The translations under genes and the position numbers were made by a program. From Anaerolineae bacterium (lineage in GTDB: Bacteria > Chloroflexota > Anaerolineae > Aggregatilineales > Phototrophicaceae), in contig JAIOHO010000639.1 of the NCBI GenBank assembly GCA_019912905.1, positions 1 through 14,679 of the forward strand: a DNA stretch of 14,679 nt. Direction: 5' to 3'. The notes under the pieces are model-generated. The model worked only from the letters and a program-made list of their open reading frames with translations, did not search any database and was not told where the DNA came from. Shown one piece after another: positions 6,158 to 12,855 of this stretch (positions are counted from its first letter, which is position 1; each line of letters opens with the position of its first letter).

Positions 6158-8827
6158 GGTTTTGATGTCGAGAATTTCGGGGTCGGCCTGCTGGTCGGTT
6201 GGACCAGCGCCTATGCAGCTTATCGTTTCCGCAAGCAGATCGGTGCTGCCGTCCGCAGCACACGGCGCAGCGCCACCGATGTCCAGAATTACACCACCCG
6301 CAGCGCCGATAACCGCTTCATCCATGACCTGATCGAACAGGCCGAAACCACGCACCTTGCCGGGCGCTTCGTCAACCTGTCCGAAATCGTGATCGAACCA
6401 CGCTTTTTACCTGCCCCGGAGCTGGTTGCGCCGCCCGATGATGACGTCATCCACCGCGTCTTCCATGTCGTCCCCCAGGTGCATGACTTCCCTTATCTGC
6501 ACGCTCCCTATAATCTGGAAACACTGTCGATTGACGATCTGGCAACCGGCGACCGACAGGTGGCACTGCTGGGCATTCCGGGCAGCGGGCGCACCACCGC
6601 CCTGCTGACCATCGCCCTGCACAGCCTGGGCCGGGTTCGTTTTGTGAGTCTCGAAGACCGGGTGCAAAAGAGCCTGGATGCCGAGGAAGCTGCGCTTTCT
6701 GAAAAGGCGCGCGCGGCGCGCGTCAAAGAGCGGCAGGAAGTTGAACGTCTCGCGCGGGAACGGCTGAGCGAACAGCATGGTATCACCTACGGTCAAACGC
6801 CTGATGAGTCCGATGTCACCCGCTTCAATCAGTTTCTGCCGGTTTATATTCACCTGGCGAACGTCCACATCTCGCCGGACGAGTATGGCAGCCAGATTGA
6901 CCCTGCCGAACCGCTGGTTCGCGCAGCACAAAACCAGGTTGGGCCGATTACCGCGCGCACGCTGCCGCTCAACCTGTATCGGCGGTTGGCGGCGGGTCAG
7001 ACCCTGCTGCTCATCGACGGCCTGGACGATCTGCCCCCGGAAGAACAGCGCGAAAAAATCATCTGGCTCCAGGCATTGATGAGCACCTATTCCAACAATT
7101 TCTTCATCGTCGCAGCCGCACCCAACGGCTATGGCGCGCTGATGAAATTGGGCATGACACCGGTCATCCTGAGGCCCTGGAGCGATCTGAATCTGGAACA
7201 ATCGGTCGATCGCTGGACGAATGTCTGGCCGGTGGTCGGCGGCACGCGCCGCAAGCCCGCAGGCAGACCGGAGGATGCCGCCATCGCCCGTGCCCGTGCC
7301 AACAATCGCGCTTTGTCGCCGGTGGACCTGACACTGAAGATATGGTCCACCTATGGCAATGACACCCAGACTGCTGGCTTCGAAGGCTGGCTGCAAGCGT
7401 TCGTCACCCGTCACTTACCGGCCAATCAGCCGCTGGAGGCGATTCTGACCCAACTGGGACAGGTCGCAGCCCTCCAGCTCGACGAAGGATTTATTACCTT
7501 AGAACGCATCGAAGCCCTTATTCAGGCCGATGCCTTTTCCGGCGCGGAATTCTCGGAAGAAGCCGAAGCAGAAAGTGCTAAACCAGCACGAGGGCGCGGC
7601 AAGAAAAGCGCCCAGAATCAGGAGCAGGTCAGCGCACAGAGCAAATTTCTGTCCATGCTGCGGCGCAGCGGACTGCTCGTCAGCTATCGCGGGGGTCGCC
7701 TCCAGTTCCGCCACTCGTTCGTTGCTGCGTATCTCGCGGGCCTGACGCTGAAAGCCGCACGCGCCGAGACGCTGGTCGATAAGGCCAATCGCCCAGCCTG
7801 GTCCCAGGCGCTGGCGTATGCAGCGCTGCACACCTCGATGGAACCGGCGGTACGGGCGCGTCTGAGTACCCCGCCCGATTTGCTGCACAGCCAGGTGCTC
7901 GATGTGTCACGGTGGCTGGCCTATGCGCCGAGCAGTGCATCCTGGCGCGGGCCGCTGCTCAAACATATCGGTAATATGCTGGTGGCTGCCAATCAATATC
8001 CGCTAGTGCGCGAACGAGCCGCCGCCGCCCTGATTGGCACCCGGGACCGCAGCACGCTGCTCATCTTCCGCCAGGCAGCCCGCAACGCCAACGATGAGGT
8101 CCGCCGCCTCGCCTGCCTGGGCATGGGCGCAATCGGCAGTACCGAGGCGATCAAAGATCTGATTGCCCTGCTGGAAGATCAGTCTAACGAAGTCCAACTG
8201 GCCGCGGTAATGGCCCTGGGTGCGATTGGGAATGACGAAGCGCTTGAAGCGCTGGTGGTCATGCTGACGGAAAGTTCCGAACCAGCAAGGCAGGCGGTGG
8301 CCGAGACCATAGCCCTGCTGCCTGCCGAAGGGCACCCGATCCTGTATGATGCCATCCGCCACGACGATATGCTGGTGCGTCGTGCGGCCACCTTTGGCCT
8401 TAAACGCGTCGCAACACACTGGGCGATTGATCTGCTGTATCGCGCTTTTCTGGAAGACGAGCAGTGGTACGTGCGTTCCGCAGCGCAGGGGGCATTTTTC
8501 GACCTTCAGCAGCAGGAAAATCGGGGACCGCAGGCATATCCGGCCCCGGACTCGATCGCCTGGCTGGGCGACTGGGCCGGCGCACGCGGCGAAAATGTGC
8601 CCGCCGGGGAAGGTGCCGTTCAGGTACTCCTGAATGCGCTACAGGACGGCGAACCGGAAATCCGCGAATTAGCCGCGCGGGTGCTGGGCCAGTTGGGGCA
8701 GGTCACGGCTGCCAGACCCTTATATGCGGCCCTGCGTGACCGCCAGGAGGAAGTCCGTTCCGCCGCGCATCGTTCACTGGCCGACCTGGAAACGCAGCTG
8801 GGTCAGTCTTTCCCGGCCCCGATCTAG
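6155..8827 (+). CDS. Membrane-anchored NACHT-like P-loop NTPase with C-terminal HEAT repeats
   Basis: An 890-residue protein starting at GTG. Residues about 8-24 (FGVGLLVGWTSAYAAYRF) form one hydrophobic helix followed by basic residues, so the bulk should be cytoplasmic. A P-loop GIPGSGRTT lies at 140-148. A Walker B of NACHT form, LLLIDGLDDLP, is at 284-294. A sensor-like strand and loop (FFIVAAAPNGYG) at 316-327 lead into ILRPWSDLN. A highly charged helical insertion (about 166-208) separates Walker A from B. A second charged linker (about 467-492) precedes LQFRHSFVAAYLAG (about 516-529), like the winged-helix end of NACHT/STAND proteins. Residues about 637-881 hold some seven HEAT-like helical repeats, for example DEVRRLACLGMGAIGS and NEVQLAAVMALGAIGN. 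The architecture indicates a nucleotide switch that assembles or signals when the repeats bind a partner. No effector domain is visible. The gene follows a zinc-ribbon gene and converges with a lipoprotein gene 11 bp away. Ligand and output are unknown. Confidence 0.85.
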   Translation: MGFDVENFGVGLLVGWTSAYAAYRFRKQIGAAVRSTRRSATDVQNYTTRSADNRFIHDLIEQAETTHLAGRFVNLSEIVIEPRFLPAPELVAPPDDDVIHRVFHVVPQVHDFPYLHAPYNLETLSIDDLATGDRQVALLGIPGSGRTTALLTIALHSLGRVRFVSLEDRVQKSLDAEEAALSEKARAARVKERQEVERLARERLSEQHGITYGQTPDESDVTRFNQFLPVYIHLANVHISPDEYGSQIDPAEPLVRAAQNQVGPITARTLPLNLYRRLAAGQTLLLIDGLDDLPPEEQREKIIWLQALMSTYSNNFFIVAAAPNGYGALMKLGMTPVILRPWSDLNLEQSVDRWTNVWPVVGGTRRKPAGRPEDAAIARARANNRALSPVDLTLKIWSTYGNDTQTAGFEGWLQAFVTRHLPANQPLEAILTQLGQVAALQLDEGFITLERIEALIQADAFSGAEFSEEAEAESAKPARGRGKKSAQNQEQVSAQSKFLSMLRRSGLLVSYRGGRLQFRHSFVAAYLAGLTLKAARAETLVDKANRPAWSQALAYAALHTSMEPAVRARLSTPPDLLHSQVLDVSRWLAYAPSSASWRGPLLKHIGNMLVAANQYPLVRERAAAALIGTRDRSTLLIFRQAARNANDEVRRLACLGMGAIGSTEAIKDLIALLEDQSNEVQLAAVMALGAIGNDEALEALVVMLTESSEPARQAVAETIALLPAEGHPILYDAIRHDDMLVRRAATFGLKRVATHWAIDLLYRAFLEDEQWYVRSAAQGAFFDLQQQENRGPQAYPAPDSIAWLGDWAGARGENVPAGEGAVQVLLNALQDGEPEIRELAARVLGQLGQVTAARPLYAALRDRQEEVRSAAHRSLADLETQLGQSFPAPI

Positions 8828-8838
8828 GCTGTACCGTC

Positions 8839-9645
8839 CTACTCGGCAACCGGAAGGCGTTCCGTCCGAGCGTCGCAGGCAATCACCTGAGTCGAGTCAC
8901 TGTGGAAGATATATTCATCGTCGCCAGCCGCCAGAACGATACGATAGCCTTCGATGGTGATAGGCGGATACGTCTCACCGGGCTGCGGACAGCCGAGACT
9001 GCTGTCCGTCCAGGTTACGGGCATCACGTCAATCACGCGGATGCGCCGGGCGGCCAGGTCGAGTTCATCGGCCAACCGCCGCTGCGCCAGGGATACCATA
9101 TCCGCCGCTACCGGATCGACATCCAGCAGCAGTTCTTCAGTCAAACCACTGTCCGGCGTATCGCCTTCGCATAAGCGCACGGTCGTATTCGTATCCGTGT
9201 GATAATCGTAGGTTCGATCGCCCGCCTGCAAAATAAAGCGGAAACCCTCTGTTTCAGGAACTACCGTGCCCGCCGGGGACTCCGAGCCGCAACCAACATC
9301 CGGGCTTGTCCACACCGCCGTTTCAATGCGCAGCAGCAGAATGGCCTCAGCAGGGATCGACAGGCGGTCCGCGAGATCGTCGAGTACACGCTGCAAGACA
9401 GGCTGGGCCGCCGCCGGGATCAGAACCGGATTGGCGTCCAGAGTCGGGGTGATCAAATCGGCTGGACCCGGCAGTCGGACCCGCGTGGGGGTTGGAGTGA
9501 CGGGTGTCGGGGTATCCGTCGCAGTGGGTGGAATCAAGGTCAGCGTCGGCACCGGGGTCAAAGCGGTGCTCGACATGCAGGCAGTCAGGAGAATCGCCAG
9601 CGCGAACCCTGACCCCAGCAGGCGGACTCTAATTGGTTTGCCCAC
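8839..9645 (-). CDS. Lipoprotein with Thr/Pro stalk and two tandem copies of a Cys-containing domain
   Basis: I propose a GTG start at 9645, giving 268 residues: a short basic N-terminus, a hydrophobic core (VRLLGSGFALAILL) and lipobox LTAC with the lipidated Cys at 23. An ATG at 9693 is in frame but would overlap yggU by 65 bp and give an over-long leader. After the Cys comes a Thr/Pro-rich stalk (about 24-60), then two related domains (about 75-161 and 180-260). Each has W-T-x-x-x-x-(V/L)-G-C, then G-(F/Y)-R-(F/I)-(I/V)-L-x-A-G-D and a Y-x-(Y/F)-H segment, ending near a second Cys (C119/C159 and C219/C257). The paired cysteines may form a disulfide outside the membrane. I recognise the domain as a widespread uncharacterised one, without a named function. 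It is last in the pgeF-yggU operon and overlaps yggU by 17 bp. Confidence 0.78.
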   Translation of the reverse strand: MGKPIRVRLLGSGFALAILLTACMSSTALTPVPTLTLIPPTATDTPTPVTPTPTRVRLPGPADLITPTLDANPVLIPAAAQPVLQRVLDDLADRLSIPAEAILLLRIETAVWTSPDVGCGSESPAGTVVPETEGFRFILQAGDRTYDYHTDTNTTVRLCEGDTPDSGLTEELLLDVDPVAADMVSLAQRRLADELDLAARRIRVIDVMPVTWTDSSLGCPQPGETYPPITIEGYRIVLAAGDDEYIFHSDSTQVIACDARTERLPVAE

Positions 9646-9949
9646 CCGACAGCTTGCTTTCCAGTTCGGCAGTGGTGATGCCTTCGACTGCAATCACTTT
9701 TTCGCGGCCATTCTGACCGGCCACAATCTCGATCTGCTTTACCGAAACTTGCAGCTTGTCCGCCAGAAAATCAACCAATTCCTTGTTCGCCGCCGGATCA
9801 CCGGCTGGTGAAGCCTGCAAACGAATCCTGAGCGAACCGTCGTCGTTGATTCCCACCACCTCGGTGTTCACGGCACGAGTCACCACCCGCACAGTAAATG
9901 CGGCTCCACCTTTGGCGTCGGTAATCTCAAAATTACGCTTTTCAGGCAT
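9629..9949 (-). CDS. yggU: YggU family protein (DUF167)
   Basis: A 106-residue cytoplasmic protein from an ATG at 9949 preceded by AGAGGT. The family core is visible: beta strands FTVRVVTRA, then GSLRIRLQASPAGDPAANKE (38-57), where DUF167 proteins carry a P-x-x-G-x-A-N-x-x-L element, then FLADKL and VEIVAG-like strands ending GREKVIAVEG. The usual GKAN is DPAAN here, a small divergence. A non-standard 16-residue tail, ELESKLSGGQTN at its end, extends past the core. The function of DUF167 is unknown. It lies downstream of yggT, as in the E. coli yggS-yggT-yggU order, after a 108-bp gap containing an inverted repeat. Its 3' end overlaps the lipoprotein gene. Confidence 0.88.
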   Translation of the reverse strand: MPEKRNFEITDAKGGAAFTVRVVTRAVNTEVVGINDDGSLRIRLQASPAGDPAANKELVDFLADKLQVSVKQIEIVAGQNGREKVIAVEGITTAELESKLSGGQTN

Positions 9950-9979
9950 GTCGAACCTCTACCTTCTTCGGCATTTTCT

Positions 9980-10040
9980 CGATTTCAGGCAATATCAACT
10001 TATTGTACCCCAATTCCTTGTAGGGGAATTGCCTGAATCG
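9980..10040 (-). repeat. Compound inverted repeat in the yggT-yggU gap, overlapping a promoter-like element
   Basis: The outer arms 9980-9993 (CGATTTCAGGCAAT) and 10028-10040 pair over 13 bp with one bulged base. A second, perfect 7-bp inverted repeat, CAATTCC-N7-GGAATTG, spans 10011-10031. It shares four bases with the right outer arm, so the two hairpins exclude each other in RNA. On the minus strand a -10-like TACAAT occupies 10007-10002, just downstream of the inner palindrome, although no good -35 is seen. It could be an operator, an attenuator-like switch or a processing site for the 5' end of yggU. It has no U-tract, so it is not a standard terminator. Confidence 0.55.
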
Positions 10041-10057
10041 GGACATACCAAACACAC

Positions 10058-10309
10058 TTAGAGGCGCGTCAGCAGCATCGAGATGACAGAGATTCCCAAA
10101 AACACGATCAGCGGGCTGAAATCCACCGTCCCGGTCTGGGGCAGCGCGTTTCGAATGGGCTGCAAGACCGGCTCGGTGATGTCGTACAGAAATTGGATGA
10201 TCGGATTGCTGCGATTAATATCTGGAAACCAGCTTAACAACACCCGCGCCAGCAGGATGATTTGGTAGATATTCAGCGCCAGCAAGATCAAACTGAGAAA
10301 CGAACCCAT
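10058..10309 (-). CDS. yggT: YggT family membrane protein (YlmG-like)
   Basis: An 83-residue protein with two hydrophobic helices (about 4-28 and 64-82) around a conserved loop. The loop carries SWFPDINRSNP and TEPVLQPIRNALP (45-57), the signature of the YggT/YlmG family. The start ATG at 10309 follows AAAGGAAAA, a good Shine-Dalgarno, and lies 11 bp after the yggS stop. Family members are small integral membrane proteins. Plant homologues take part in chloroplast nucleoid or membrane organisation, and bacterial ones sit next to cell-division genes. The length is standard. It is clearly co-transcribed with yggS and pgeF. Confidence 0.93.
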   Translation of the reverse strand: MGSFLSLILLALNIYQIILLARVLLSWFPDINRSNPIIQFLYDITEPVLQPIRNALPQTGTVDFSPLIVFLGISVISMLLTRL

Positions 10310-10320
10310 TATGTTTTCCT

Positions 10321-11046
10321 TTACTCCTCACGAGTGCCGAAAATGGCCCGGCCCACACGCACCAGCGTTGCGCCTTCTTCAACGGCAACCGGATAATCAT
10401 CGGTCATACCCATACTTAAGTCCGGCAATTCTACCCCGAAAGAATCCGCTAGCGCAGCCCGCAGCGCGGCCAGATTCGTAAATACCGGGCGAGTTTGCTC
10501 CATATCATCCACAATCGGCGCCATCGTCATCAGGCCGCGCACATGCAGCCCGGGCAGCGCCAGCGTCTGTTCAACCTCCGCCCACAAAGCCGCGCGGACC
10601 GCAGCCTCGCCGGACCAGCCCGCTGCCTGAAATCCGCCCTTGCTAGCTTCACCAGAGATGTTCATCTCCAACAGCACATCCAGCCGCCCGCCTGTTTCGA
10701 CCATCTGCTGCGACAGCCTGGCCGCCAGTTTGAGACGATCCACCGAATGCACAACCTGAAACAGCGGCGGGACCTGCCGGGCCTTTCGGCTCTGGATATG
10801 CCCGATCATGTGCCAGGTCAGCGTGTCGGAGGTGCGCTGGTTGACTTCGGGTATTTTGCCTTCAGCCTCTTCTACGCGATTTTCTCCGAAATGTTGCACA
10901 CCCGCCTCGATCGCTTCCAGCACCCTCTCAGCCGGATGTGTTTTGCTGACCGCCACCAGCGTGACCTCCGTAGGGGAGCGGCCCACGCGCAGGCAGGCTG
11001 CCGCGATGGTCGCTCGCACCAGCTGGATATTCGCCGCCACAGTCAT
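10321..11046 (-). CDS. yggS: PLP homeostasis protein, YggS/PROSC/YlmE family
   Basis: A 241-residue pyridoxal-5'-phosphate-binding protein with a type III TIM-barrel fold. Motifs in order: VAVSKTHP (32-38) with the PLP lysine at K35; FGENRVEE (53-60); WHMIGHIQSRKAR (78-90); GLMTMAP; and the C-terminal LSMGMTDDYPVAVEEG followed by RVGRAIFG, which binds the phosphate. All are intact. The family is known to buffer PLP and keep amino-acid and vitamin B6 metabolism in balance rather than catalyse a defined reaction. The frame is open upstream to 11415, but the family N-terminus and the ATGA overlap with the pgeF stop fix the ATG at 11046. The 4-bp overlap suggests coupled translation. Confidence 0.95.
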   Translation of the reverse strand: MTVAANIQLVRATIAAACLRVGRSPTEVTLVAVSKTHPAERVLEAIEAGVQHFGENRVEEAEGKIPEVNQRTSDTLTWHMIGHIQSRKARQVPPLFQVVHSVDRLKLAARLSQQMVETGGRLDVLLEMNISGEASKGGFQAAGWSGEAAVRAALWAEVEQTLALPGLHVRGLMTMAPIVDDMEQTRPVFTNLAALRAALADSFGVELPDLSMGMTDDYPVAVEEGATLVRVGRAIFGTREE

Positions 11047-11822
11047 AATGACATCACCGCCCCGAAACGCCCGGTACGCCCTTTTTCGGCCCGGTGCGAG
11101 AACCATTCTTCCGTATTCGAGGCCGTACACAGCCCTGCGGTTTCGATTTGCTCCACGCCCGCTCGCTCCAGATCCAGGCGGTTGGCCGCCCACAGATCGA
11201 GATACGCTGTGCCGTCCGCCAGATCGCGGCGGATCAACCCATCGGTAGTGCCAAAATAATCGACGACCGCCGCCACTACTTCTTCGCCCACCTGATAATA
11301 ATCGGGGCCAATACTCGGCCCGATACCAACCTGAACATCTTGTGGCTGGCAGCCATAAGCCTCCATCATGTGGCGCACCGTGTTCGCCGCGACCCCCTGC
11401 ACGGTGCCGCGCCAACCCGCATGGGCCATGCCGATGACGCCGTGTGTCGGGTCATGAAACAGCAGGGGCACACAGTCCGCAAAGCGCATGGACAGCGGTG
11501 TATCAGACCGGTCCGTGACCATCGCATCGGCCAGCGCCAGCCAGCGCCGCCCACGCACAGGACCATCGGCCAGTACGACATCGGCACTGTGCACCTGCCA
11601 GACCGAACAGGCGCGCGCGCCATTCGCTCGCAGGGCGCTATACATCAGCTCATGGTTGCGGCGCACCGCCACCGCATCATCACCCACATTACCACCCAGG
11701 TTGAGCGACGCCCAGGGTGCCTGGCTAACCCCACCGTGGCGGGTGAAGACACCGTGTGCGAGCTGCGGCCACATGTCGAATTGATAGTATCGCAGACCTT
11801 CAGAACTCGTAATCTTCCGCAA
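11043..11822 (-). CDS. pgeF: Laccase-domain purine nucleoside phosphorylase/deaminase, YfiH/YlmD/PgeF family
   Basis: A 259-residue Cu-oxidase_4 (DUF152) protein. Its zinc site is complete: H78 in WQVHS, C117 in RFADCVPL and H134 in MAHAGWRG. The N-terminal FTRHGGVS and NLGGNVGD and the C-terminal FSHRAEKGRTGR are also family signatures. Members have been shown to act on purine nucleosides (adenosine phosphorolysis and deamination), and in E. coli the protein is implicated in correcting peptidoglycan errors. No ATG fits the start. I chose TTG at 11822, preceded by GAGG with 7-nt spacing, which gives a typical length. A TTG at 11888 is in frame but would add an unusual N-terminal 22 residues and lacks a clear ribosome-binding site. 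It is the first gene of the minus-strand operon with yggS, yggT, yggU and the lipoprotein. Confidence 0.93.
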   Translation of the reverse strand: MRKITSSEGLRYYQFDMWPQLAHGVFTRHGGVSQAPWASLNLGGNVGDDAVAVRRNHELMYSALRANGARACSVWQVHSADVVLADGPVRGRRWLALADAMVTDRSDTPLSMRFADCVPLLFHDPTHGVIGMAHAGWRGTVQGVAANTVRHMMEAYGCQPQDVQVGIGPSIGPDYYQVGEEVVAAVVDYFGTTDGLIRRDLADGTAYLDLWAANRLDLERAGVEQIETAGLCTASNTEEWFSHRAEKGRTGRFGAVMSL

Positions 11823-11944
11823 TTCCGCGCCTCGTTTCCGTTCGGGCGAATACCTTCCAGTATATCCGTGACAGGCCTTCGGTTTCAATCACTGGTCTCA
11901 GAAAGAGTAAAATTAAGATAATCGTTTCATAAAAACAGGCTCGC

Positions 11945-11974
11945 TTGCAGGGCAATACACTTTGGTTGTATACT
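11945..11974 (+). promoter_or_regulatory. Predicted promoter for the response regulator-kinase operon, back-to-back with a weak minus-strand one
   Basis: TTGCAG (11945-11950) and TATACT (11969-11974) are separated by 18 bp, giving an expected start near 11981 and a leader of about 130 nt. On the minus strand TTGCCC (11955-11950), 18 bp from TATGAA (11931-11926), is a weaker candidate for pgeF. The two -35 boxes abut within the small palindrome TTGC-AGG-GCAA, so the divergent operons may compete for or share a site. The rest of the intergenic stretch from 11823 shows no gene. Confidence 0.4.
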
Positions 11975-12040
11975 GCGTAGGAGATTACGCTAGATTAATA
12001 ACAATTCCGTCCCGCTCTCATTTGGCTAAAATGCAGCTGT

Positions 12041-12127
12041 ATGGATCGGCAGTTGAAAGGAGAAGCGCGCAAGCACCGTCCTCGGGTCATGGTGCTTAGC
12101 GCCGTCAGTATGTATGAACATTCGTGA
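12041..12127 (+). other. Possible short upstream ORF overlapping the response regulator start
   Basis: An ATG at 12041 opens a 28-codon frame ending TGA at 12125-12127, 14 bp past the first base of the response regulator, in a different frame. The N-terminal half is basic (MDRQLKGEARKHRPR). It has no ribosome-binding site. A -10-like TAAAAT at 12027-12032 would place a transcript start almost on the ATG, but its -35 is poor. It could couple translation to the regulator or be chance; I favour chance only slightly. Confidence 0.2.
12056..12113 (+). promoter_or_regulatory. Leader hairpin lying between a Shine-Dalgarno and the response regulator start
   Basis: AAAGGAGAAG at 12056-12065 is a near-perfect Shine-Dalgarno but lies 51 nt from the regulator's ATG at 12114, and no start codon lies at normal distance from it. 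Between them, AAGCACC (12071-12077) and GGTGCTT (12091-12097) form a perfect 7-bp stem. It extends by GCGC/GCGC across one bulged A (12067-12102), with a 13-nt loop. Folding would shorten the effective spacing to about 15 nt. No ribosome-binding site lies directly before the ATG. A role in controlling translation is an inference. Confidence 0.5.
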
Positions 12128-12848
12128 GGAGCGGCACCGGCAATATCGCATCATTTCCGTGCTCATCGTAGACGACCATCCTCTCTTTCGTGACGGCCTC
12201 AGCAAGGCCATCGAACTGGAGGATGATATTCGCGTCGTCGGCCAGTGTTCCGATGGCGAAGAAGCCTTACGTGCCGCACAGCGCCTGCAACCGGACGTGG
12301 TGCTTCTGGATGTCAATCTGCCAACGCTCAATGGTTTGCAGGTGACGCGCCAGCTCAAAATCGAACGCAGCCAGGTCGCAGTGGTGGTCGTCACTGCGTA
12401 TCACGATTCGCAGCAGGTTCTCCATGCCATGCGCACAGGCGCGTCCGCCTACTGCTCGAAAGACATTACGCCGGACGAATTGATCGCTGTGATTCGGGAT
12501 GTCGCGGATGGGCTGTACATTGTCGGAGATGAGCGCCTGTCGGAACGGGATATGAAAACCTGGGTCAGCGCCAATGTCGAGGCGGCTGCCGGGCCATACG
12601 CCCTCGATCCTGAAGATCACTTTGTTCCACTCAGCCCGCGCGAGATGGAGATTCTCCAGTTTGTCGTCCGTGGTCTGAGCAATAAAGAGATCGCCAAAGT
12701 GCTGCGCATCAGCCATCAGACCGTCAAGAATCACATGACTTCAATCCTTAAGAAGCTCAATGTTCAGGATCGCACCCAGGCCGCAGTCACCGCTTTGCGC
12801 TATGGATGGGTGCGTATCCAGGACACTGATTCAGAATCCACCAGGTAG
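12114..12848 (+). CDS. NarL/LuxR-type response regulator
   Basis: A 244-residue regulator. The receiver domain (about 13-133) has the acidic pair D20-D21 in VLIVDDHP, the phospho-acceptor D66 in VVLLDVNLP, T94 and the conserved lysine K116. All switch residues are therefore present. A linker rich in acidic residues (about 134-170) leads to a LuxR-type helix-turn-helix (about 172-230: LSPREMEILQFVVRGLSNKE, then a recognition helix with HQTVKNHMTSILKKL). It should bind DNA as a dimer after phosphorylation. The ATG at 12114 gives about ten residues before the first strand, slightly longer than usual. A GTG at codon 16 would be too short. The partner kinase follows after 7 bp. Targets are unknown; the downstream CpaB-like gene is one candidate by position. 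Confidence 0.95.
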   Translation: MNIREERHRQYRIISVLIVDDHPLFRDGLSKAIELEDDIRVVGQCSDGEEALRAAQRLQPDVVLLDVNLPTLNGLQVTRQLKIERSQVAVVVVTAYHDSQQVLHAMRTGASAYCSKDITPDELIAVIRDVADGLYIVGDERLSERDMKTWVSANVEAAAGPYALDPEDHFVPLSPREMEILQFVVRGLSNKEIAKVLRISHQTVKNHMTSILKKLNVQDRTQAAVTALRYGWVRIQDTDSESTR

Positions 12849-12855
12849 GGCATAA

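Noticed and set aside
6706..6722. Alternating GC run (GGCGCGCGCGGCGCGCG) as a possible structural element
   Set aside because: It encodes Ala/Arg in a charged helix within a GC-rich gene; codon use explains it.
6407..7414. A 335-codon minus-strand frame opposite the NACHT-HEAT gene
   Set aside because: Composition is unlike a real protein, no ribosome-binding site is evident, and the plus strand carries clear P-loop motifs over the same stretch.
6155..8827. Calling the NACHT-HEAT gene an anti-phage defence gene
   Set aside because: No effector domain, defence neighbours, mobile element or transfer signs are present. The surroundings are housekeeping-type genes, so only the architecture is reported.
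8821..8845. Terminator between the converging NACHT-HEAT and lipoprotein genes
   Set aside because: The stops are only 11 bp apart, and there is no stem followed by a T-run on either strand.
12026..12394. Minus-strand 122-codon frame over the response regulator start
   Set aside because: Low-complexity Ser/Arg/Thr-rich translation, opposite an unmistakable receiver domain.
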